Shown one piece after another: positions 1 through 5,657 of a stretch of DNA of 5,657 nt. The notes beneath the pieces are model-generated. The model had not been told where the DNA came from. It did not search any database and was given only the letters and a program-made list of their open reading frames with translations. The stretch comes from Ktedonobacter racemifer (GTDB lineage Bacteria > Chloroflexota > DTOL01 > JACQYG01). The position numbers and the translations under genes are program-made. How positions within the stretch are numbered: the stretch's first letter is position 1; each line of letters opens with the position of its first letter. The DNA is taken from assembly GCA_020723545.1 (NCBI GenBank), contig DYIS01000183.1:1-5657 (forward strand), read 5' to 3'.

Positions 1-23
1 CCCGCAGGTTCCGAACCTGCGGG
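1..23. repeat. Perfect 10-bp inverted repeat (hairpin) at the window edge
   Basis: Bases 1-10 (CCCGCAGGTT) are the exact reverse complement of 14-23, leaving a three-base CCG loop. The stem is strong and GC-rich. No T-run follows on the plus strand, and the base run that would follow on the minus strand lies outside the window. It could therefore be half of a terminator for the leftward operon, a dispersed palindromic repeat, or the end of a structured RNA. The sequence alone does not decide between these. Confidence 0.6.
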
Positions 24-155
24 AGGATCAACTCAGCGGTCTGCGGTAAAAATCTTGCCTCATTCGTTAAGAATTCACCCCATGAAGGTGCCTAGCAAGG
101 GCTAGCACTGCCATCGGGAGTCCGACAAGTTATCCCATGATGGCCGCAGAGAGCC
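24..155. other. Non-coding stretch with two further hairpins
   Basis: I see no credible gene, tRNA or rRNA here. Two stem-loops can be drawn. In the first, 88-96 (GTGC, a bulged C, TAGC) pairs with 101-108 (GCTAGCAC) around the loop AAGG. In the second, GCCATC at 110-115 pairs with GATGGC at 139-144, and the stem continues as GGGA 116-119 with TCCC 133-136, leaving a two-base bulge at 137-138 and a 13-base loop. Together with the hairpins at 1-23 and 156-203 this makes a chain of four, so a structured RNA or a repeat composite is possible. The function is unknown. Confidence 0.4.
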
Positions 156-205
156 GATAGCGGATAGCCGATAGCTGAGGGCTGCTATCTGCCATCTGCT
201 ATCTG
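156..205. repeat. Mirrored array of GATAGC-type heptamers
   Basis: Three tandem heptamers, GATAGCG, GATAGCC and GATAGCT (156-176), are followed after a few bases by three inverted units, TGCTATC, TGCCATC and TGCTATC (183-203), then TG. The two arrays are reverse complements with few mismatches, giving a stem of about 20 bp around the loop at 176-183. The right arm covers the last codon and the TAG stop (199-201) of the glycosyltransferase gene, so the repeat supplies that gene's end. Short tandem heptamers of this type are known in some cyanobacteria and other bacteria as dispersed repeats. That this array belongs to such a class is inference. Confidence 0.75.
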
Positions 206-2115
206 CCCCTGGTGAGGGCCTGGTAGAGGTCAGATAACGAGAGCCGCTCTACCTTTTTAAACAATAGGGCCTTGGGGTGGTCGTACACGGTGAAGCTCTC
301 GTCGGCCTTGCCCAGGTTTAGGGTCAGGGGCGACGGCCCTCTCTCTCGGAGCAGGGCCGGTACAGGCAGCCGGGCTTCGCTTAAGGTATCGTCCACCAGG
401 GTCAACCCGAAGAGGCTGGGATAGGTGCTGGTGCTGGCTACCAGCTTGAACCCCAGTTTCTCGCCGAAGAGTGCCTGGTAATAACGGGTCGTGATGGGGT
501 ACCTATCGGGTAGACGAGCAACAGAGCCGTACAGGCGGTTGGAGGACAGGGAAATGTAGTCGTTCTCCTGGAGGGCGGTCAGGAGGCCCGCCAGCTTGTA
601 GGCGTTGTCCTCATCGTAGATCGGCATCTCGTGGAGCGCGTATTCCTGGGGCTTACGGTCTCGCCCTCCCAGGCGCATCGCCACCGGTAATGGATCGTCC
701 CAATGCTCCACGGCGATGGTGGAGCCGGGGGGCACGTTGGCGTAGATCCAGCGGGACATCTGAAGCCAGGGATGCTCCTGGCGATAGACGTTCAGGAAGG
801 CCAGGGCATAGAAGGCCGAGGAGAGCAGGGTGGCCAAGGCCAGTGTCCTCATAGCCAGGGCAACCCATGGAGCTGGCGCTGTGCGGTCTCGTTTCCTGGC
901 CGGTCCGGTGGACAGCAGCATATCTGCGGCCAGCAGGGACATGAATGGCAATAGCGGAAGCATGTAGCGCAGGTACTTGACCTGAAAGCTACCCATGGTA
1001 AGGAAGTATGGCAGCGTCCAGGAGGTTAGCAGCACGTGCCCGCAGGATCTACCCTTGATCGCCCGGAAGACGCCGTAGACTAGCCCGGCGAAGGCCACCA
1101 GGCCCAAGGGCAGGCCAGTGGACCAGATAACGGTTTGCTGAACCTGATAAAGGAACGGTATGGTGTTTAGATACTGTCGGGTGTAGGGCAGGTCGGAGGC
1201 GCCGCGCACCATGGCCCCCTCGACCCAGAGGGCGGTGCAGAAGTTCCACCAGTCCAGCAAGGCGTAGGGCTCCACGGCCAGGAAGGCCAGGGCAGCAGCA
1301 GCCACGGTGACCGTGAAACCGCTTGCCGCTTCTTTACCGGTCAAGAAGGTGGTTTCGCCCGGATGCCGGGCGGCCCAGGCCCAGGCGACGGCGGCCACCA
1401 GAAACAGTGGTGCTACGCTGGCCTTGGTTCCCAGCCCCAGCCCGATGGCAATGCCCATGATAATGCCGTATCGCCGGCGCCCCGACTGAGCCACGGAGAA
1501 GGCCAAATATACTGCGAGGAGGACGAAGAAGGTCAGGATGGTGTCCACCGTGAAGAAGTGAGAGAGCTGGACGTGCAGCACCGTGAACGCGGTGAAAGAC
1601 GCCCCCAGAAGCCCCACCTTTTCGCTCCGGAGCTTTTTCCCCAGCAAGAACACCAGGATAATCGTGCCCAGATCAAAGGCGGTGGACAGCCCGCGCCCGA
1701 TGAGCCGCAGGTGGTTCAGCTCGGCCTCTATGGACCCTCCAGGGGAGAGGAGATGGCCGATGAAGCGTAACAGGTAGACCGGGAACGACCCGTAGGCAAA
1801 GTGCACCGTGTGCCTTTCCTGATGGTCGTAAAAGGGGTTTAGGGTTGATCGGGAGGGGTCCAGGGCCTGGGCCAGGCTGGAGGGCAAGGACGTGCCCTCG
1901 GTCACCATGAGCAGCCATCGCTCGTCCGGGTGGAAATAGTTCCCCTGGTCCCAATCTATGCCGTAGACGCGCAAACCCGCCGCGGCCAGGAGGATCAGGG
2001 CCAGCCAGAGATACGACACCCCAAGGTGCCCCCAGCCCCTTGGGGGCCCCGGATTCGTGGCTTTCGGTGTAGCCGGTGTGTCAGTAATGGTCAAATGGTC
2101 CTTTTTGTCTCTCAT
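199..2115 (-). CDS. GT39-family (ArnT/PMT-like) integral membrane glycosyltransferase
   Basis: This 638-residue polytopic membrane protein is probably a GT-C fold enzyme that moves a sugar from a polyprenyl-phosphate donor to an acceptor on the outer face of the membrane. The donor and acceptor cannot be told from sequence. A charged cytoplasmic N-terminus (1-30) precedes the first membrane helix (about 33-53). The first outer loop has 'YFHPDER' (60-66), whose Asp/Glu matches the acidic catalytic motif position of GT-C enzymes. Further family-like motifs are 'LNPFY' (92-96), 'YGSFPVYLL' (108-116), 'GRGLSTAFD' (140-148) and 'SHFFTVDT' (185-192). Several more hydrophobic helices run to about residue 450. 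A soluble C-terminal region of about 180 residues ends in a 'VYDHPKALLFKK' motif. The ATG at 2115-2113 overlaps the transporter's TAA as TAATG with no clear Shine-Dalgarno of its own, so coupled translation is likely. The last codon and stop lie in the heptamer array. Confidence 0.85.
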   Translation of the reverse strand: MRDKKDHLTITDTPATPKATNPGPPRGWGHLGVSYLWLALILLAAAGLRVYGIDWDQGNYFHPDERWLLMVTEGTSLPSSLAQALDPSRSTLNPFYDHQERHTVHFAYGSFPVYLLRFIGHLLSPGGSIEAELNHLRLIGRGLSTAFDLGTIILVFLLGKKLRSEKVGLLGASFTAFTVLHVQLSHFFTVDTILTFFVLLAVYLAFSVAQSGRRRYGIIMGIAIGLGLGTKASVAPLFLVAAVAWAWAARHPGETTFLTGKEAASGFTVTVAAAALAFLAVEPYALLDWWNFCTALWVEGAMVRGASDLPYTRQYLNTIPFLYQVQQTVIWSTGLPLGLVAFAGLVYGVFRAIKGRSCGHVLLTSWTLPYFLTMGSFQVKYLRYMLPLLPFMSLLAADMLLSTGPARKRDRTAPAPWVALAMRTLALATLLSSAFYALAFLNVYRQEHPWLQMSRWIYANVPPGSTIAVEHWDDPLPVAMRLGGRDRKPQEYALHEMPIYDEDNAYKLAGLLTALQENDYISLSSNRLYGSVARLPDRYPITTRYYQALFGEKLGFKLVASTSTYPSLFGLTLVDDTLSEARLPVPALLRERGPSPLTLNLGKADESFTVYDHPKALLFKKVERLSLSDLYQALTRGR

Positions 2116-3332
2116 TACCCGCGCAAAAAGTAAACGAAGGCCAGGCAGCCGGCCAGGACCACAGCGCCCACCAGGGCGTACATGGCGGCGTAACCCACGG
2201 CCGCGGCCGCCACTCCACCCAGGAAAGAGCCGATGGCGATGCCCAGGTCGAAACCGGCGCCGAAGATGCCCACTGCCGCGCCCCGGGCCTGGAGAGGGGC
2301 TTTGTCTACCACCAGGGCGTTCAGCACTGGCTGGACGCTGCCGAAACCGGCCCCATACAGCATGGCTATCAGGGCCAGCCAGGACAGGGAATGCAGGTTA
2401 GGGAAGAGCCAAAAAGCGAACGCCACCAGGAGCATCACCGGGATGGCTGCCTTGCGCCGGCCCATCCGATCGAACAGCCTCCCGGCGACGAGGCGAACGG
2501 CCACCGTGGCGAGGGCGTAGATGAAGAAAAAGCCACCGGCGGGGGCCACGTCCAAACCGGAGCCCAGGAAGGGCAGGGAGCCGCCGAAGTCGGGCAGCTT
2601 TCGCTCCATGGCATATAGAGGCAAGAAACTCAAGACCGTGCCGTAGCTTGTGGCACAGGTGAGAGTGGCCAGGGTTGGCACCCAGATCCCCCGCACCCGG
2701 ATTGCCTGCCAGAAACCCAGGTGGCCGGCGTTCCCGGTAGCGTGGACGCTCTGGCCGGGCGGGGCCAGGGCCCCGGCCAGAAAGGCGCCCAGGGCGGCCG
2801 CCGCTGACACGGCAAACAGAAATGGAAAAGACGTGTCTCCCAATATGGCGGTGCCCAGGGCCGGCCCCAGGGCCATGGCCGTCAGGCTAGACACCCCGTA
2901 CAGGCCGATGGCTTGGGCTCTCCTGCTGGCGGGGACGATGTCGGCCACCCAGGTGGTGGCGGCGGTGGTGAAGCAGGCTATCCCCATCCCGTGGAACATG
3001 CGGGCGGCCATGAGCATGGGGATGGTGGTGGCGAGGTTGTACAGGGGTGGAGCGGCGAAGAAGATGGCGGCGCCGATCAAGGCGATAGCCTTGCGACCCA
3101 GACGATCCACCAGTTGGCCTACGTAGGGCCGCGCCAGCACCGCGGTGATGGCGAACATCCCGATCACCAGGCCCACCTGGGCGGGCTGGCCGCCCAACTC
3201 TGCCGCGTATACGGGCAGTGTGGCCATGAGGAGGTACATGCTGCCGAAGAAGAGGAAGTTGGCAATGACCAGGAGCCCGAAACTGAGAGAAAGAATCGAG
3301 TCGGAGGTGAGCGCTCTCGATCTGTGGCTCAC
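2115..3332 (-). CDS. MFS transporter, 12-helix, drug:proton antiporter-like
   Basis: This 405-residue major facilitator superfamily protein of the usual length is expected in the cytoplasmic membrane. Motif A between helices 2 and 3 is clear ('GQLVDRLGRK', 72-81), and a degenerate copy lies between helices 8 and 9 ('GRLFDRMGRRK', 284-294). The helix 4 pattern 'RMFHGMGIA' (111-119) resembles motif B. 'LGPALG' (155-160) resembles the antiporter motif C of helix 5, which favours export by proton exchange. The substrate cannot be predicted. The start is GTG at 3332-3330; no in-frame ATG or GTG lies between it and lepA, and a weak AAGG sits about 10 bases upstream. The gene lies 85 bp after lepA and overlaps the downstream glycosyltransferase by one base, suggesting one transcript. 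Confidence 0.88.
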   Translation of the reverse strand: MSHRSRALTSDSILSLSFGLLVIANFLFFGSMYLLMATLPVYAAELGGQPAQVGLVIGMFAITAVLARPYVGQLVDRLGRKAIALIGAAIFFAAPPLYNLATTIPMLMAARMFHGMGIACFTTAATTWVADIVPASRRAQAIGLYGVSSLTAMALGPALGTAILGDTSFPFLFAVSAAAALGAFLAGALAPPGQSVHATGNAGHLGFWQAIRVRGIWVPTLATLTCATSYGTVLSFLPLYAMERKLPDFGGSLPFLGSGLDVAPAGGFFFIYALATVAVRLVAGRLFDRMGRRKAAIPVMLLVAFAFWLFPNLHSLSWLALIAMLYGAGFGSVQPVLNALVVDKAPLQARGAAVGIFGAGFDLGIAIGSFLGGVAAAAVGYAAMYALVGAVVLAGCLAFVYFLRG

Positions 3333-3417
3333 GGCATTCCAACCTTCTCCGGCAGCGCTTGGTCCATGGCGACGGCAGATCCTTCCTGGCAGGGCGGCAG
3401 GACAACCGCGGCTGGTC
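3333..3417 (-). other. 85-bp lepA-transporter gap with a possible 12-residue leader ORF
   Basis: No terminator-like hairpin with a T-run follows the lepA stop, so read-through into the transporter is plausible. Read on the minus strand, a short ORF begins at ATG 3367-3365, encodes MDQALPEKVGMP, and stops at TGA 3331-3329. That stop overlaps the transporter's GTG start as GTGA. An AGGAAGGA tract lies upstream at a rather long spacing of about 12 bases. The overlap could couple translation, but so short an ORF may be chance. Confidence 0.25.
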
Positions 3418-4481
3418 TCATTGCTCCAGCTTCAGGATGGCCATGAAGGCCTCCTGGGGTATCTCCACGTTGCCCAGCCGCTTCATGCGTTTCTTTCCTT
3501 CGGCCTGCTTCTCCAGGAGCTTGCGCTTGCGAGTGACGTCGCCGCCGTAGCACTTGGCCAGCACGTTCTTGCGCATGGGGGCGATGGTCTCCCGGGCGAT
3601 GACCCTTTGGCCCACGGCGGCCTGGATGGGCACCTCGAAGAGCTGCCGCGGGATGATCTTGCGGAGCTTCTGCACCAGGGCCCGGCCATTCTGGTAGGCC
3701 CGGTCCCGATGGGTGATGAGGGAAAGGGCATCCACGATCTGGTTGTTCACCAGGATGTCCAGGCGCACCAGGTCGGCCGCCCGGTAGCCGGAGAGCGTGT
3801 AATCCAGGGAGGCGTAGCCCTGGGTGCGCGATTTGAGCTGGTCGTAGAAGTCGGTGAGCATCTCGGAGAGGGGCAAATCGTAGGTCAAGAGTACTCGTTG
3901 CTCGTCGATATAGTCCATTCTCTCGTATTCCCCTCGGCGGCCGGTGATCAGCTCCATCACCGACCCGATGTAGCGGCTAGGGGTGATGACGCTGATCTTC
4001 ATCCAGGGCTCCCGGATCTCTGCTATCTCCTGGGGAGGGGGAAGATTGGCCGGGTTGTCCACCGCCAGTTCCTGGCCGGAGGTGGTGACGACGACGTACT
4101 CCACGCTGGGAGCGGTGGCCAAGAGGTTGAGCTTGTACTCTCTCTCCAACCGTTCCTGGACTATCTCCAGGTGCAAGAGCCCCAGGAAGCCGCAGCGGAA
4201 GCCGAAGCCCAGGGCCAGGGAGGTCTCAGGCTCGTAGAAAAGGGAGGCATCGTTGAGCTTGAGCTTGTCCAGGGCATCGCGCAGGAGGTTGTAATCGTTG
4301 GCCTCGGCCGGGTATAGCCCGGCAAAGACCATGGGCTTGGCCGGGCGGTAGCCGGGCAGGGACTCCTGGGCCGGGCTCTCGGCCAGCGTGATCGTATCGC
4401 CGACCTGGCACTCCTTGACGTTCTTGAGGCCGGTGGCCACGTACCCGACTTCGCCGGCGGTAAGGGCCTCCACCGGGCTAG
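3418..4481 (-). pseudogene. lepA: lepA (elongation factor 4) 3' part, interrupted by an IS701-family element
   Basis: LepA/EF4 is a ribosome-binding translational GTPase of about 600 residues. Only the C-terminal 350 or so remain, starting at the equivalent of about residue 250. The end of domain II is seen in 'LTAGEVGYVATGLKNV' and 'VGDTIT'. The EF-G III-like domain has 'KPMVFAGLYPAEANDY', 'LNDASLFYEPE' and 'GFGFRCGFLGLLHLEIVQER'. The domain V-like region runs from 'REPWMKISVITPSRYIG' to 'GYASLDY'. The LepA-specific C-terminal domain has 'RKNVLAKCYGGD' and 'GKKRMKRLGNVEIPQEAF'. The G1-G5 GTPase motifs are absent. Reading upstream on the gene's strand, lepA-like sequence ends at CTAG (4481-4478), where the IS begins. 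The in-frame GTG at 4473-4471 has no Shine-Dalgarno and matches an internal residue, so it is not a real start. Any product would lack GTP hydrolysis. The 5' half should lie beyond the right edge if this is a simple insertion. Confidence 0.93.
4478..4481. repeat. Probable IS target-site copy, CTAG
   Basis: CTAG sits exactly where lepA similarity gives way to IS sequence. Family knowledge is that IS701-type elements duplicate a four-base YTAR target, and CTAG fits. The matching copy at the right end is outside the window, so the duplication itself is not seen. Confidence 0.5.
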
Positions 4482-4495
4482 TACTACAGCCGCAC

Positions 4496-4524
4496 TTGTC
4501 AAGATGGCTGGTTTATGCGATACT
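4496..4524 (+). promoter_or_regulatory. Predicted promoter of the transposase
   Basis: A -35 box TTGTCA (4496-4501, five of six to the sigma-70 consensus) and a -10 box GATACT (4519-4524, four of six) are separated by 17 bases. Transcription would begin near 4531, a few bases before the ribosome binding site. The -35 lies next to the terminal repeat, as is common for IS promoters. No other good promoter is seen before the gene. Confidence 0.45.
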
Positions 4525-4535
4525 TGCTGTCCCTG

Positions 4536-4545
4536 AAAGGTGGAG
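4536..4545 (+). promoter_or_regulatory. Ribosome binding site that selects ATG 4552 as the transposase start
   Basis: AAAGGTGGAG (4536-4545) contains AGG and GGAG cores and ends six bases before the ATG at 4552-4554. The alternative in-frame GTG at 4540-4542 lies inside this site, so the ATG is the better start. Confidence 0.6.
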
Positions 4546-4551
4546 ACAGCG

Positions 4552-5657
4552 ATGACAAGCGATCTGGCCCAATGGGCCGATGACTTTGAAGCGTTTCATG
4601 CCCGCTTTGCACGGTTCTTCGAGCGCAGCGAGCCGCGTCGCCAGGCCGTCAAGTATCTGCGTGCGCTGATGGCGCCCGTCCAGCGCAAGAACGGCTGGCA
4701 GTTGGCCGAAGCTGCGGGAGACCATGCCCCGGACAAGATGCAACGCCTGCTCTATGACGCTCATTGGGACGTCAACGGCGTCCGCGATGAGCTGCAAGAC
4801 TTCGTCGTCGAGCACCTCGGCGCTCCCGGGGGCATCGGTGTGATCGACGAGACCGGCTTCGTCAAGAAAGGCGACCGCTCTGTCGGCGTCAAACGCCAGT
4901 ACAGCGGCACCGCCGGGAAGATCGAGAACTGCCAGGTCGGTGTCTTTCTGACCTACCGGACGGCGAAGGGCCACACCTTCCTTGATCGCCGCTTGTACCT
5001 GCCCGAGGAGTGGTGCGACGATGCGGAACGGCGAAAGCAGGCGGGTGTCCCCGAGGACGTCACGTTTCAGACCAAACCGGACCTTGCCATGGCCATGCTG
5101 GGGCACGCGTGGGCCAATGGTGTTCCCATGCGCTGGGTCCTGGGCGACGAGATCTACGGCGATGCCGTCAAGCTGCGGCGTCTGGTCGAGAAGACGCAGC
5201 GCCTGTATCTGTTCGCTGTGTCGTCGAGCACGGTCGTCTGGTCGGAGCCACCGGCGGTGATTGCTCCGTTCAAACCAGGGATAGGGCGTCCACGGACATT
5301 GGTTCGCTTGGCCGCCGATGCGACGCCCTCCACATCCGTGGCAAAGGTGGTCGCGACCTGGCCCGCAGAGGCCTGGCACCGTCTCAGTGTCGCGGACGGA
5401 GCGAAAGGGCCGCTCACCTACGACTGGGCGTGCGCCCGTGTTCTCGAAAGTCGCGACGGCGTGCCGGGACCCGAGAGTTGGCTGGTGGCTCGCCGGTCGA
5501 TCAGTGATCCCGGAGATCGCCTACTATCTCTCCAATGCTCCAGCGGGCACCCCGCTGGAGACCCTGGCCCAGATAGCCTCGCAGCGCTGGAGCATCGAGC
5601 AGTGCCTCGAGGAGGGCAAAGGCGAGACCGGCTTGGATGGGTATGAGGTTCGATCCT
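4552..5657 (+). pseudogene. IS701-family DDE transposase, frameshifted and cut by the window edge
   Basis: This is an RNase H-fold DDE transposase that would cut and join the element's ends. The N-terminal region is followed by the first catalytic Asp in 'GVIDETGFVKKGDRSVGVKR' (Asp at 4846-4848, residue 99 from the ATG) and the second Asp in 'VLGDEIYGD' (5146-5148, residue 199). The frame holds through 'GPESWLVARRSISDP' (ending about 5511), then breaks. The continuation 'EIAYYLSNAPAGTPLETLAQ' is in the +1 frame from 5513. It contains the third catalytic Glu in 'RWSIEQCLEEGKGE' (5597-5599), which fits the R-x3-E-x6-K signature, followed by 'GLDGYEVRS' to the window edge. In the original frame translation ends at TGA 5644-5646 without that Glu. 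About 368 residues are visible across both frames; the remaining C-terminus is off the window. Loss of two bases fits family spacing best; a sequencing error is possible. Confidence 0.88.

Larger units (their letters stand above)
4482..5657 (+). mobile_element. IS701-family insertion sequence, left part, running off the window
   Basis: The element starts after CTAG with TACTACAGCCGCACTTGTC (about 4482-4500), the likely left terminal inverted repeat. It carries a single transposase gene on the plus strand, pointing away from the lepA remnant. The right inverted repeat lies beyond 5657, so the element's full length and inverted-repeat match cannot be confirmed. It interrupts lepA and is itself probably defective because of the transposase frameshift. 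Confidence 0.82.

Noticed and set aside
1..23. Intrinsic terminator
   Set aside because: The stem is strong, but no T-run follows on the plus strand and the minus-strand flank is outside the window, so it is listed only as an inverted repeat.
1..198. tRNA or rRNA gene
   Set aside because: No cloverleaf with a recognisable T-loop or acceptor stem, and no rRNA-like sequence, could be found.
156..205. CRISPR array
   Set aside because: The repeats are seven bases long, tandem, without spacers, and present in inverted orientation; no cas genes are nearby.
2913..3446. Overlapping open frames on both strands around the transporter start
   Set aside because: They have low-complexity, His/Gly/Arg/Pro-rich translations and no start signals. 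The transporter frame carries clear membrane helices and MFS motifs.
3145..4317. A 390-codon open frame on the plus strand
   Set aside because: It lies antisense to the well-supported lepA and transporter genes, its translation matches no family I know, and it reflects GC-rich codon structure on the other strand.
3418..4473. A complete 351-residue gene starting at GTG 4473
   Set aside because: The GTG corresponds to an internal LepA residue, lacks a ribosome binding site, and would yield a protein without the GTPase domain. It is better read as a truncated lepA.
4513..5379. A 288-codon open frame on the minus strand within the IS
   Set aside because: It is antisense to the transposase, whose DDE motifs and family-like sequence establish the coding strand.

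Overview
The window looks like a chromosomal piece of an uncultured, GC-rich bacterium, most likely Chloroflexota. The GT39-type membrane glycosyltransferase carries the 'YFHPDER' first-loop motif and a 'DHPKALLF'-type C-terminus that I associate with that phylum, and the LepA and IS701 sequences fit. This is family recognition from memory, not a search result.

Layout. Positions 1-198 hold no gene but contain four inverted-repeat structures in a row. The last is a mirrored array of GATAGC-type heptamers that supplies the stop codon of the adjacent gene. Three genes then lie on the minus strand, transcribed right to left: the 3' part of lepA (3418-4481), an MFS transporter (2115-3332) and a GT39-family membrane glycosyltransferase (199-2115). 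The last two overlap by one base (TAATG) and are probably translationally coupled. An 85-bp gap without a clear terminator separates lepA from the transporter. From about 4482 to the right edge lies the left part of an IS701-family insertion sequence on the plus strand, with a recognisable promoter, ribosome binding site and DDE transposase.

What happened here. The IS has entered lepA inside translation domain II. The lepA sequence stops at a CTAG that fits the YTAR target preference known for IS701 elements. The GTPase domain of LepA is therefore missing from this window. The transposase itself is also damaged. Its reading frame shifts at about 5511, and the third catalytic residue (Glu at 5597-5599) is in a different frame from the first two Asp residues, so this copy is probably inactive unless the shift is an assembly error.

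I see no new multi-gene system. The points worth checking are the IS-interrupted lepA, the transposase frameshift, the bidirectional -35-like motif at the IS end, and the structured repeat-bearing region at 1-205.
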